From Trichobilharzia regenti (taxonomy: Eukaryota > Platyhelminthes > Trematoda > Strigeidida > Schistosomatidae), in contig OX235263.1 in assembly GCA_944472135.2 (NCBI GenBank), positions 22,621,379 through 22,685,378 on the forward strand: a stretch of DNA of 64,000 nt. Reading direction: 5' to 3'. Positions 1 through 11,418 of the stretch are shown here, piece by piece; positions within the stretch are counted from its first letter, which is position 1, and every line of letters begins with the position of its first letter. The notes beneath the pieces were generated by a model, which saw only the letters and a program-made list of their open reading frames with translations, was not told the DNA's origin and did not search any database. Position numbers and translations under genes: made by a program.

Positions 1-309
1 AATTACAATAAAGGACTACCCTATTGTCATCTAGGGAAACCTAGAGCCAAAGACGTTAACATGAAAAGCCTCTTCTTAGCTATCTACAACTATATAAAAA
101 TGAACAGATAAGGAGAATACCACCTTAATATCCATGCAAACTGCAAGTATTTCTTATTCTCTAATGAAATTAGTGCCTATGATTTCACCAAATCTGGTGA
201 TGATTATCTATAACTGATAGAAAAACACAAAACTATTACTTTTGGGGACTTACTCTCAAACACTTCAGAAAACCGTTCTTAACAAATTCTGCTTATATTG
301 TAAGCTGAT

Positions 310-600
310 CACCAACTACTATGTGGATTCAGCCTGTGATATGGTTGAAGGTACCTATATCTCAAGTGAAGAATTTCATTAATGTCACATTTCCTAAGCT
401 GAATATCAGACGACCAACAAAGATTTGAACAGAAACTGATGCCAAGATAGCTAATATTCGATTTGTTTCTTACCATTGCGCCGTTGATATCACAAGAATC
501 TTGGGATTGAACCAGTCCACTCAAGTCTTATTCACATCTGAAATTGAAGTTAACAGTGTGAGATCTAGAGAGAGCTTCTGACAGATTGACTGGTTTCAAC
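310..600 (-). mobile_element. CR1/jockey-like reverse transcriptase fragment
   Basis: Minus-strand translation gives a piece of the RT palm/thumb region: a NFNFR segment at about 540, then CDINGAMVRNKSNISYLGIS at about 420-490. Both align in order with NFTFRHK and CNIDGTEIETKSEIKYLGV of the better-preserved plus-strand copy at 3985-4449. Reading frames change between the two blocks, so this is a dead, 5'- and 3'-truncated copy. An RTE 3' end abuts it at about 600. Confidence 0.6.
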
Positions 601-1095
601 TTAGAACTTTGCACCGATGTGCAGCAGTTCGAGTTGCCACACTTCACTGAGAAGACAAAGGCAGAGAAGAAAGTAAAAAGTAAAGCAAAGTAGAAACAGT
701 AAACAGAGATATGAAGCAAAAATAATAGTTATATAGAAGAACGATATGATTTTATTGGGTATCATAAGTCACAAGGAGGGGATGCATCTGTGCCATCACT
801 GAGAACGACTTTGAGCCATATAGCCAATTGCATCCAACCATTGGTGTTTACCGCTCCAAAGACCCCAACCAGTCTGGAAGTCTACACCTCCCGACGTGGC
901 TGGCTTAAACTAGCTGGTGTGGATTTCATTGACTAATGAGGCGATGTTTTGGTTTGACCACCACTAGCTCTTTTCCACTATGACATTATGTCAGCTAACA
1001 TTGCCCACTGTCGAAGAAAACGATGGCTAGACATGCGTAACGCATGTCCTAACCACTTCAATCGATGTAACTTCACAGCCTCGTCTAGAGAGGTT
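600..1095 (-). mobile_element. RTE-type non-LTR retrotransposon 3' end
   Basis: The minus strand reads from the conserved C-terminal region (HRLPRR-like, then the QTKTW-like tract) into the 3' untranslated end. The same order of sequence recurs at 14585-15040, 17255-17925, 18885-19800, 23372-23960, 50225-51100 and 54165-55245, always ending in a tract encoding CRLPGWGPRD and then an AACTTTGCACCGATGTG-like tail. It is truncated at its 5' side and has no open frame. Confidence 0.7.
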
Positions 1096-2049
1096 CAGTC
1101 GAAAATTATTGGTTAACCTAAGATAGGAAACTATTCATATCAAAACAAATTTAATTCAGAAACAACTGGGACCAAAACTGTCAGACCACCGGCATATTCA
1201 ATGAAATTAGCTTAAAAAGAATAAAGTAAGTCATGTAAGAAGGAAGGGAGACAGTATAAAACCTTGGGGCATACCACCCTGTGTTATAAAAGTAGTGGAG
1301 CGTTACTCATTAAAAACGATGTATTATTTCCCACCCGAACAATAAGAGCACAACCACCATGTCACTGATGGTTGAGTGGATACTGAAGTCAGCTTATTTA
1401 GCGAAAAATTTTCTGTGGATGGAATCAAAATCTCCAGCTGTGTAGTATATAAAAACAGATCGATCAAACTTCGTGCCTTCATCTAGACTAGAAACAACAT
1501 TATGATGCAATACACTAACAACATCTTAAGTGCCCCGCTGCCTTTCTAAAGAAACTGCTTGAGTTCACTGAAAGATTTTAATGAGGATTTAAGAACAAGC
1601 AACAGTTTTTCCATTGCTTTCAAAAAATTTAGAGGCGATGGCTATGAACCTAGGCTTTAAAGTTGATCTAGAAGATGACTTTGGTACGGGAGCAATCTTT
1701 ATTTCTTTCCAAGCAATGTTTGTAGTTAACTACTTTCTACAGCCTTCAGATGACCTGTTTATATCATTGAAGATAATGATGTATATATATATATATATAT
1801 ACACCTTTTTCCAATTCATTCATGGTTAGATTAATTATTTCAGCATATCTTCCGCCACTAAGAGACATAAGTTGTATAACTGATGGAAAGCAGGGAGTTC
1901 CAAATAGTTATTTCAGCTTAATCTTAGGTTCTGAGTTACTGCGATTCCGTAACTTCACCTTGAAGCAGTAGGACCTAGCGACTCCATAGTAAACCTGCTT
2001 ATTCCTAACTATTATTAGAATAATATAAATAATATTTCAGGAGTTCATC
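1096..2049. other. No gene seen; AT-rich intergenic
   Basis: No coding signal or recognised repeat is seen, apart from a short (TA)n run at about 1780-1802. The short plus-strand ORF ending in that run is translated microsatellite. Confidence 0.5.
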
Positions 2050-2090
2050 ATGAGCTGACATTAGTTAGAGAACCATTGGAAAACCTGGGA

Positions 2091-2136
2091 GTACTGGACA
2101 GCTGTTTCGTCCTAGTTTGGGACTCTTCAGCAGTAC
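2091..2136 (-). ncRNA. Hammerhead ribozyme, complete consensus core
   Basis: Read on the minus strand the parts occur in hammerhead type I order. Stem I 5' strand GTACTG is followed by the CTGAAGA core (C3 U4 G5 A6 N7 G8 A9; N7 is free to vary). Stem II is GTCC/GGAC. Then come GAA-A15.1, a short self-complementary stem III CAGCTG, U16.1 and C17 as the cleavage site, and stem I 3' strand CAGTAC, an exact complement of GTACTG. No conserved position is lost. The very short palindromic stem III is like hammerheads that act best as dimers. Confidence 0.75.
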
Positions 2137-2417
2137 GCACCCACCGGGATTCGAAAACAGGACCTTCCGGTTACAAGGCGAGCTCGTATACAATTAAGCC
2201 ACTGGGACCCGTTCCAATGGTCCTTGAATTCTAACTTGTGGTGCAGCGGGTCAGTTGTGAGGACAAATACTCTCCGAAGACATTGGCTAGCGGTCGCGCT
2301 ATGTCGTGATTTGGCAGAAGTTATAATTCAAGGACCATTGAAACGGGTCCCAGTGACTTAATGGTATACGAGCTCGCCTTGTAACCGGAAGGTCCTGGGT
2401 TCGAATCCCGGTCCGTG

Positions 2418-2466
2418 TATACTGCTGAAGAGTCCCAAACTAGGACGTAACAGTTGTTCAGTACTC
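2418..2466 (+). ncRNA. Hammerhead ribozyme, decayed copy
   Basis: The arrangement is the same as in the facing copy, with stem II GTCC/GGAC intact. The GAAA element is GTAA and the stem III/cleavage region reads CAGTTGTT, so catalysis is not expected. Confidence 0.65.
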
Positions 2467-2505
2467 CCAGGTTTTCCAATGGTTCTCTAACTAATGTCAG
2501 CTCTA

Positions 2506-3449
2506 GTTACTTTTTGATCTTCAATGATTCTCTATGCTAGGGTAGAGAGCTGGGAAAAAAATTACACTGAAATTAATTAAATCCCTGCAAAATTAATACC
2601 TATAAATGAACTATTTGTTGACAAAACCAGTGTTCATTGTAGCATACAGTTGTAACCATGTAAACAAAACAAAACAATGTAAAACAAAAAAGATTTAATG
2701 AACTATAGCGATTTTAAAAACGTAGTTGGAATACAATATTAAAATTTTCCCAATGGATGATCACTTATAAAATATTATCTAACTTTTAAAAATAAATCAC
2801 TATAAACAAAAACTAAAAGTAAAGTTTTTAATTACAATATATGGATTGAATATTTAATGTACATCAACGTTTGTTATACTCTTTAAAAGAAATTCTTTTT
2901 ACCCGCCAAAAAACCAAAATTCAAATTAAAACAAATGGATAATATGAACAACCAGGGAGATATCTAATCTAGAGAGTTAAGATAAAAGTCGGGATGATAA
3001 ATTTCAGTCATATTTTTAATTCAACATATTTATTTTTCCTATTAAAAAAAAGAAAATATTCTTTAAAAATTTCGTCAAACATATGTTATGGATATTTTTT
3101 CCTTTCTCCAAAACCTACCCATTTCATTAATTAGTGTAGTGAACAGAAAGCTTAATAAAATAGACTAAATAAACATTAATTAAGATTCAGACATTCTAGT
3201 GTCTACTCAAGTAAATATATAGAAACATATTTATTGAAGTGTGTTGTGTAATTATCTTTACAATAGCTGAAGATATCGTTTTCATCTTTTTTTAATTTTC
3301 CAGACGAATTGCATAGTAATACTCATGGGAATTTCCAAAGAGAAGTCAAAAAACGCTAAAAATTGTTTCATTTAATAGATACACCTTTGCTTTTTAAATG
3401 ATAATTCTCAGTTACTAGAAACTTACAAAATTTACTTGCATTCAACAAT
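2506..3449. other. No gene seen; very AT-rich stretch
   Basis: Long A/T-rich sequence with only short random ORFs. No recognisable element begins before the PLE fragment at about 3450. Confidence 0.5.
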
Positions 3450-5720
3450 TGTCGTCCTTCTTCACAATTTACCATAGAAAAGGAGTCTGAATTTAGCATT
3501 CCCTTTCTGGATGTATGCCTTAGTAGACTCAGTGATGGATCTCTCAAAAGATTCATCCACCGGAAAAGTACGTAGAATGGACATCTGACCAATTTCCATA
3601 TTTGGGTGCCTATCTCCAGGAAAAGGAACCTAATTCATTCTCTCTGTTTTAGGATAAGAAACATGTGTAGTTCTGATTGCGTTGAATCAGAAATTGACTT
3701 CCTCAGAAAACGGTTACCCGAACTGATTTATTGAGGAAAACACGAAACATAAGCAGTCCAAACTGGTCACCAACTCAGTTCCAAAGAAAACCAGCCGCGA
3801 CTTGTTCTTCATCTCTGCTGCACGTTTCTAGACTTCACTTCTGCTTTCGACTCTGTACCTAGATGTCTCTTGCTAAATAAGCACTCCATGACACAAACCG
3901 AGTCCCGGGTCACCAACTCGTTATATTCCTACTTCTCAAGCCAAATGCAGTACACTTCAGTACAAAGGTAAATCCTCCTCTGCTGTGCTCACTGAAGCTG
4001 GTATCCCCCAAGATGCCGTACTCTCCCCACTTCTCTTTTCATTCTTCCTACATGACCTACAATCTTCAAATAACATTAACTTTGTCAAATATGCTGATGA
4101 CCTAACTGTATCTTTACCTGTCAAATGTCAAAGTGACTGCTCTAAACTAAATGGCTTTTTATCAGAAATCAGCCAATGGTCCAAGGAAAATGGTCTTACC
4201 TTAAACCCCTCCAAATGCCAAACAGTCAATTTCACCTTTAGGCACAAATCTGACCTAAACAAACTGGTTACCACTCATGAGGTGTGCAACATAGATGGTA
4301 CTGAAATAGAAACCAAGTCGGAAATTAAATATCTTGGCGTCATTCTATTTGCTGATCATTCCTGGTCGTCTCATATCTTGATGATTTCTAAGAAAATATT
4401 CCGTCTTACCTTCTACATCAAGAAGTTAAGACATTCTGGAATAACCTAACCCAACCCTTACTCCTACAATTTGTTAACTCCCGTATTCTGCCTATTATTC
4501 TCTATTGTTCCCCCTTAGTTTTTCCAGGGCTGGCTACTGAAGAAAGACTATACCTTATTACGCAGGATGTTAAAGGTTGTCAGCAGGGGAAGCCACAGGG
4601 TGCCACTTAGCCAGCTTGTTAATATTCTGGTGGACAGGCACATGGACTCATGTGAAATATGGGCGAAATCCATTCTATCTAACTCACACTACCACCCTCT
4701 TGATTCACAACTCTCCTCTTCTATCTATTTCATCAGGCAAAACCGGAAGCCTATATAGAAAACTATATGCTCGTACTAGCAAGTACAAAACTCAACCATA
4801 CCCTACCTCGCTCGTGTTCTATGCGATAAAGAATGCATTAGGCGTGATACCTATAACTTATTAAATAGTCAGTAGAACCAATGGATCTCGTCTTTCCAAC
4901 TCATATCATTTATAGGTACAACGTTTTCTTTCTTTCTTTTCCTTTTCTCTTTTTTTGGTGTTATGTGCTGCTTTGTTTCTTTCTTCCTTACAAACTCCAT
5001 TTAAAACATTCTTCTTCATTCTCTCACACTCTGTATATCTCGGCATTCTTGTTACCGCTTACTCCAGTAAATATGCTAGCATCTACTTTTCTAACACCTT
5101 CAAACAGTCTATTCAATTTTGGCTTTGCTACCGACATGCCAATATATCGTTGTCAAAACTATCTGAGATTACCCTTAATCTATATAGAATTTTATTTGTT
5201 GTTAATGTACGAACTGGATGCTAAACTGCAGTAAAATGCTGAGAATTCCATTCTGTATCACAAGTACTGTTTTGGAATAAAGCAAATTATTATTATTATT
5301 ATTATTATTGTTATTATTATGATATGCTATCTAGTCTGGCCGCCTCCATGTGCATCTTTCACTTTACCTGGTCTTGTGGAGTAAAATACATTGGCTGTAA
5401 CCAGAGAAAGCTTTCCTTCGGAGACATGACCACATTCCAGCATGTTTTTGCAGCAGAGAAAGGAAGAGTGTGCGAAGCTCTATTCTAGGACATCTGATAG
5501 ACTCCTGTCACACTACCAACCCTGACAGTTTTTTTAGGATCATCTATCAAATCCATGTTAACTTGCCGCGTTTCCTGCGTTATAAGGTTCGAAAGACAGT
5601 GGAGGTCTTGGCCACTCATGATTTTCAGACAGACCTTTGTGTAGAAAAAGGTATGTACAATTCCTTCTTCTGCCTTGGCCGTAAAGGGATAAACATTTAT
5701 CTATCTATTTGGTTTATTTA
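3450..5720 (+). mobile_element. Penelope-like element, split by a CR1-like insertion
   Basis: From 3450 to about 3790 the plus strand encodes FLDVCLSRLSDGSLK, then ISRKRNLIHSL, matching in order the C-terminal RT region of the PLE at 58483-59829 (VLDVHLTRNADNSLK, LSRKRNLIYAL). The PLE resumes at about 5330 with MCIFHFTWSCGVKYIG, the GIY-YIG endonuclease start, and continues with FQTDLCVEKG at about 5625, the conserved C-terminal tail. Between them (about 3800-5316) sits an unrelated non-LTR element. Stops and frameshifts make it inactive. Confidence 0.65.
3800..5316 (+). mobile_element. CR1/jockey-like non-LTR retrotransposon, 5'-truncated
   Basis: The RT ORF starts in frame near LDFTSAFDSVP (RT block A) at about 3828 and continues after a shift as 3985-4449, with GIPQDAVLSPLLFSFFLHDL and the catalytic box FVKYADDLTVSL. 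A canonical G in the PQG motif is D here. The C-terminal part is broken after 4449. The 3' end is an AATAAA-like GGAATAAAGC followed by a (TTA)n tail at about 5289-5320, the microsatellite-type tail seen on all copies of this family here. It lies inside a PLE, so it is the younger of the two. Confidence 0.75.
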
Positions 5721-5739
5721 GTTATTCTATGCACCTTTC

Positions 5740-5742
5740 CCC

Positions 5743-5775
<33 letters not shown>
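5740..5775. repeat. (ATT)n microsatellite
   Basis: Short run of TTA/ATT triplets just after the PLE C-terminal tail. It may mark the 3' end of a non-LTR fragment. Confidence 0.7.
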
Positions 5776-5776
<1 letters not shown>

Positions 5777-6095
5777 TCTCACTCTGAATTGTTTCTGCTT
5801 GTCCCACTTGTCCTTCTAAATCCAAAATTTTTTTACAATAATGAGTTTTAACTTATCAAATTTCACACCATGTCATATAACGTTTTATGTTAGCCTACTA
5901 ATCCTATAATTATAGTCCCCTTTCTAACACCTACACACCTTATGTATTATTCTATATATGACAGTGATTGTTTTGCTACTTGACATTTAGCTATGATTAC
6001 AATCACAAATATTTGAATTGCATTTCATACTGTTGTTATTTCATGTATTCACACCCTCGATCCAATTCCCTCACAGGATATAATTTCTTGAAAAA

Positions 6096-6149
<54 letters not shown>

Positions 6150-7714
6150 GATTGAGCTGAATGTTCTGTTCTCCAAGAAATATCTATCATAGAATGTGAT
6201 ATTTTACATTTTACAAGCTACTGAAATTATGATAACCTTAAATCTTAATACTTAAAATGCGTGTTTCTCTATATTCTATATTTTTCTTGTTCTGGTATCG
6301 TAATTTATTAGACTGGAAGTCATACTAGTGATGAATCGCACATCTTTATTCTCATTACTAAGTCAGTTGTGATGTGAGTGCTCATTGGCAGCAGTGGTTG
6401 GCGGTAGTGCAATTAAACTAATGGACAAAAATTCGAATATGCTAGTCAGTGGGTCCTAACACAGAGACTCAACTGCCAGAGGAATCATTTCGCAACCTGA
6501 TGGTCTCGGGTTCGACCCCTAGTGTTGTGTAGTACTAGGGAATCTGTAATTAGCAGTAAACAGCTACCTAATCCCTCCTGGCTTTCATAAGTTCTTTAAC
6601 TGGCGTCGGTTAGTGACGAAATATAAGAAACTAATAAGAATCCCTAAAAATCCGGAATACAACCATTGTGGTGATAGCAGGCTGCTAACCAATCGGTAGA
6701 CATTAATTCACGTCAATGTCTATGTCGCTGATATTGGCCGTGAGAAAATATGAACAAGATTGATTCAACAACCAATCACAGCAGACTTAATGCGGGCAAG
6801 TACGATTCGCAGATATATGGCTTAACTTTCTGAGAAAACAGTCACAGGTGGTACAGAATAACCTTGAGCAAGAAACAACCAATCAGAAGACTACGTGTGT
6901 CTGCTTGAATAAGCTATAATAATGTACATCGAATATATATATATATAAATACGTGCTGATTTCCTTAATAAACAATCTGTTGCCTGGCCCTTGTCTTCTG
7001 TTGTTTCACCATTTATTATTTAATTCATTTCGGATTATCCCGTTGACTGATTGGACCAAAGTGTTCAGTCTCTGCTGACGTGTCAGCTTCTTGTACGGAT
7101 GCTTCTACGAGGTCTGATTAATTAACTTGAAGTAAATCGGTGGATGGTGGCTGGCAGTAAAATCTAAGATACGCATTTCGTCGTATTTGAGACTCATCAT
7201 GTGGATGTACCCGCATTCCTCCGGGAGTGATAGTGTTCCAACTGAGGCTAAAACCAAATACCCATAGTTTCAAAAGTCAAAGCGTTACTCACTAGGCCAC
7301 TTGGACTACAAGAGCTTCCAACTTGTTTTTAGCTCCATGACGAATTAGGGTGTCCAGGTACATCTAGATGATGCCTCCAAAACAGGACGAAATGTGCATC
7401 GTGCATTCAACTGCTGGTCACCATCCCCCAAATTACTGATTATTTATTATTAGTGCGAATTTTATATTCATTATAACATTTTTCTGTTATTAACTGTTTT
7501 GTAACACTCATTACTTATCATGTGACAGGAAGCGTTAGAAATTACTAGCAAAGATTAACAGCTTTGTGTCGCAAATTGAGATTTGTGTTGTTACATAAGC
7601 ATTGTTGATCTTATTGAACAGTTTTTGATATAGTACAAACAATCGGAATAACCTGTTTCGTAGGTAACCTAGCCTTTTTTTTAAAATTTTACAAACATGG
7701 TGTGTTTCCGTCTA
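5776..7714. other. No gene seen; microsatellite and tRNA-like repeat trace
   Basis: Contains a long (TA)n array (listed separately) and, at about 6508-6523, a B-box-like GGGTTCGACCCC that may be the remnant of a tRNA-derived SINE. No open coding frame of interest. Confidence 0.4.
6098..6147. repeat. (TA)n microsatellite, about 50 bp
   Basis: Uninterrupted alternating TA. The surrounding short ORF is simply translated TATA (repeated IY). Confidence 0.95.
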
Positions 7715-7835
7715 ATAAAGCTGTCCACACAGGTACAGACCATTCTTCGCCCTCTGATTTATGACTTCAGACCTGATCTCTGTGTTCAAAAACAATGTAT
7801 ACATTTACTGGGCTTATCATGGCTAAGGTAACACT
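7715..7835 (+). mobile_element. PLE C-terminal tail fragment
   Basis: The plus strand encodes LRPLIYDFRPDLCVQKQ near 7740-7800, matching the terminal FQTDLCVEKG tract of the PLE at about 5625 and LKPTLCIQKK of the PLE at 58.5 kb. Only this last exon-like block remains. Confidence 0.45.
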
Positions 7836-8689
7836 CCTAAAATGATTTTCAGTGACGTTCTGTTCGTTTTTCTCTTTTTTTATACAGATAACTTTTCGTT
7901 TCCTTGGTGACTGTAGACCAATGTGGAGACTGAGAATTCGATTTATGGCATTATCACCAGCTCGGTCAAGTACCTAGCCAGAAATGGGGGTGGTTTGAAA
8001 TGATTCGACTCTCTCAGCTGAACCAAACAGGACACTCCGATGACGATCTTGGCCCCAAAACGAATGAAGCGGATGTCCAGTGTTAAAATCACTTCGATTT
8101 GGCTAGCAAGCACTATCACTGGTTGATTTCAGTATGATACAACTACTCACCTCAATCAGTCAGTAGTATATAGTTTAGTGAAACATTTTGTAGGACATAA
8201 ATACTAGTACTTGACTGGTTTTATAAAATCTCCGTCGACTACAAATACGAATGGACAGCTTTTGAAAATGATCGATTGCAAAAAAACTATTCTTCACTGT
8301 TACGTTCTCCTTTTTTTATTCTCGAACAAGGGAATCACCTATCCTACAAAATTTGTTTAATATTACTGGCTAAAATTTCTCATTTAAGATATTTAGAAGT
8401 GATTATTTCAGTTTGTGTTGAGATACCGAAAGTGCCACGAATTAAAAAGAGATGATTGCAAGAAACTAAAATATCCATGCAAAATGGGTCATTTTGATCC
8501 CGAAAACTCAACAGAAATTGACTCGATATAAGGATAAAACTTCGGCAGTGTGGTAGAGTATAACTCCATTGTGGACAAAATTTTATTTTGATAAAATCAC
8601 ACAGTGTTTGTTATACAGTAATATTTACTGATGGCCACGCTTCGAGCACGATGTATTACTACTGCTCATAATCATATCAAGTCAGTCAC
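7836..8689. other. No gene seen
   Basis: AT-rich intergenic sequence without recognised elements. Confidence 0.45.
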
Positions 8690-9945
8690 ACAACTCTTAC
8701 ACAAACTGAGTCCTGGGCTATCAACTGGCTGCACTCTTACTTCTCCAATAGGATGCAGTACACGGTATATAATGGTGTAGCTTCCTCTCCTTTGCTTACA
8801 GAAGCTGGTGTTCCTCAGGGTGCTGTTCTCTCGCCGTTTCTCTTTTCCTTCTTCTTACATGACTTACCTCTCTCAGACGAAATCAACTTCGTCAAATATG
8901 CAGATGACCTGACTGTTTCGCTTCCCGTTAAGTCTCAGTCAGACTGTTTCAAATTAAATAGCTTCCTGTCGGACATCAGTCAGTGGTTTAAACTAAATGG
9001 CCTCATGCTGAATCCCTCAAAATGCCAGACTACTGACTTCTCCTTTAGGCATAAACGAGATCTACAAACACTAGTAAGCACTCATGATGCCTGTAGCATT
9101 GAGGGGACTATAATTGAAACAAAGTCTAATGCAAAATACCTCGGATTAGTTCTATCTTCCGACCTTACTTGGTCATCTCATATCCAAATGATTTCCAAGA
9201 AAGTGTTTCGTCTAACCTACTACATTAAGAAACTCAGACTAACTGGAGTCACCCAACCTCTGCTTTCACAATTTGTCAACTCTCGTGTCTTACCTATTCT
9301 ACTTTACTGCTCCCCGTTAGTCTTTCCTGGGTTACTAAAAAGGACTATACCATCCTGAAAAGGATGTTGAAGGTAGTTAGTAGGACTAGCGGTGTAAAAC
9401 TCAGTCAGCTCGTCACCACATTACATTAGTGGATAAGCATCTGAATACATGCGAGAAATTGGCTAAAACCATACTCTCTGACCCCCAACACCCCTTCCGT
9501 CTATTCACAACTCTCTCCTTTCATCTCATCAGGTAGAACCAGAAATCAGTACAAAAATCAAATTAACTGATCATCTTGGCTATAAACATTCTTAAGAACA
9601 TCTCATAATTTCTTGTATGATTATAGCTGTCACTGTCCACCACGCATACACATATCATAGCTTCCACTACCCAGTACTGAAATATTTTTTCATCATTGGT
9701 GTTTATCTTCCTTTCTACTTGGTATTTTTATTTGCATTTTTTTTCTTTCCTTTTGTTTTTTTTTTGTTATTTCTGTGTTTCTTTTTGGTTTTTTTATATA
9801 TTTATTTTTTTTGTAGAACTCATTTTAAATGTACGATGAAATTAGATGCAATATTGTAGATATGTGCTCAAGATTCCACACTGTACCACTAGTACTGTTT
9901 CTGGAATAAAGCGAATTTGTTATTATTGTTATTATTATATACGAG
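8690..9945 (+). mobile_element. CR1/jockey-like non-LTR retrotransposon, 5'-truncated
   Basis: Second copy of the family at 3800-5316 and better kept. The open frame 8753-9358 encodes AGVPQGAVLSPFLFSFFLHD with an intact PQG motif, FVKYADDLTVSL (YADD) and the thumb tract KYLGLVLSSDLTWSSHIQMI, ending in LPILLYCSPLVFPGLL. The frame breaks at 9358 and C-terminal sequence follows to about 9560. The 3' end has GGAATAAAGC and a (TTA)n tail at about 9916-9940. Endonuclease and N-terminal RT are missing. Confidence 0.8.
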
Positions 9946-10274
9946 TAAAATTGACTAGACATTTGAATAAAAATCAATACAAGATAAAGTACATTCGGAA
10001 ATAATGTTAGTGTTATCAATCAAATACAGTCAGATGGGAGATAAGATGTTTTCACAGTAAAATAAATAACCTCTTAGAATGTTATAATGTGAACTGAATA
10101 CATTTTAACATTATTTATTATCCTTTTCTGATTTAACTGGCGGCAATAATATCTTCCATATCTCTTGTACTTGCGTTGAGTCATTTCTACTCCATGTGCT
10201 GGGTGTGTAGACTCGATGAACAAAAGGATTCATTAATGAATCTCTCACTCTTCACCTACCTGTATTACTTCTTA

Positions 10275-10665
10275 GAATTTTAACCCTATCCCATCCTATA
10301 GTCTAGTTGTGTGTTAATGCATGCAGTGCGAATGCTGAGTGTTTTTCTAAATTACTTATCCACTCAGGTGGGGTCAACCATTTTAATCTCAGCTAAATGC
10401 CTATGTTACGACAATCTGACCACCCCGGATCTACTAGTTTGACCTAGATAGTTGACCTAACTCATAGTCATTGCAAGGTATTTTATAAATTATATTATTT
10501 TGTTTAAGTGAGTCCAGCGGGTCCTTCAACATCCAGACTTGTCTCTGAGAGAATTTGTACTTTTAAATGCCACCCTAATTCATGCTTTATCAACAATCCT
10601 ACGTAGGCTTTCAGACGTCGCCTCCTTATACGGTAAAACTGTAGATGCCTTATATTCTCTCTTAT
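10275..10665. repeat. Dispersed repeat B, copy 1
   Basis: Shares an ordered set of blocks with 56845-57215: CCCTATCCCATCCT, GGGTCAA(C/T)CATTTTA, GATCTACTAGTTTGA, AAATTATATTATTT, and a TCTCTGAGAGA block. The PLE RT on the minus strand follows it here, so it may be the 3' flank of that PLE subfamily. Confidence 0.6.
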
Positions 10666-11228
10666 TTATGCTATCGTTATTCTTTTCACTATTATTTTTA
10701 TTTTGCTTTTGACCTTTCTGTTCTTCCTAATGAATTTTATAGGATAGTTATTTAACACCAAGCCTTCTTCTCTCTGTTTTATTTCATCATTTAGGTCTTT
10801 TCTTGTGCTGCTTAGTGCTACTGCTCGGTTTGTTAAACACTTAACTAAGCCTGCCTTAACAGTTAACGGACGAGATGAATTAAAGTTCAAATATCTATTA
10901 TAATGCGTTGGTTTTTTATAAACGCTAGTATGCAGTTGGCCTTCTTCTGTTCGTTTCATTTTACAATCTAACATCGTAGCTAATTCTCCTTGTCCATTTT
11001 CCGATTCAAATGTGAATTTTATTCCCTCTATTAGTGAATTTATATGTGTCAAGAAGCTAGAGATATGTTCTGTTTTTAACACTGTGAATGTGTCACCCAC
11101 ATATCTCCACCATATCTTTGGAGTAGGATTAAATGTATTAAGAGCGATATTTTCCCAGCTGTCCATAAAGATATATCTGCTACGATAGGGGATTTCGGTG
11201 ATCCTATTGCTACACCTTCTGTGTGTCT
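10666..11228 (-). mobile_element. Penelope-like element reverse transcriptase, interrupted by a SINE
   Basis: The minus strand encodes a PLE RT: FMDSWENIALNTF, then KIWWRYVGDTFTVL, where the catalytic YVDD has become YVGD, then SVYKKPTHYNRYLNF and LVLNNYPIKFIRKNRK. Just upstream (about 11165-11215) a second frame reads VAIGSP, the motif that normally precedes IFMDSW, so a frameshift separates them. The element is cut at 11228 by a tRNA-derived SINE. No GIY-YIG domain follows. It is inactive. Confidence 0.75.
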
Positions 11229-11418
11229 TTTTTTTTTTTTGATTGCAGCTTGATTCCATACTGTATTTTTGGCACAAGTATGGAATTTTCAGCGTGGATA
11301 TCGGTAGCCCAAGTTTCGCAGGCCGACCATAGATATCAGGTGTGCGTCGGCGTGGGCTCGAACCCCGGACCATGTGCATGGTCGGCGAGAGTCCTAACCA
11401 CTGTGCCACCGACGCACC
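11228..11418 (-). mobile_element. tRNA-derived SINE, family A, copy 1
   Basis: The minus strand begins with a tRNA-like head (GTGCGTCGGTGGCACAGTGG with A box, then B box GGTTCGAGCCC; the head ends can pair GCGTCGG/CCGACGC). A unique body follows (TGATATCTATGGTC, AAAATTCCATACTTGT, TACAGT), ending in an A-rich tract. Other copies are 17379-17577, 31775-31975 and 57433-57632. It is inserted in a PLE. Confidence 0.8.

Larger units (their letters stand above)
2050..2505. mobile_element. Head-to-head pair of hammerhead-bearing SINEs (Sm-alpha-like)
   Basis: Two copies of one repeat face each other: minus at about 2050-2240 and plus at about 2318-2505, with a spacer of about 80 bases. Each copy has, in order, a block flanking GAATTC, a tRNA-like pol III promoter region (B box GGTTCGAATCC at 2398-2408 in the plus copy; GGGATTCGAAAAC at about 2146-2158 on the other) and a hammerhead ribozyme domain. 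This pol III promoter plus hammerhead plan is the one known for the schistosome Sm-alpha family. The pair could fold into a hairpin of about 185 bp. Confidence 0.75.
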
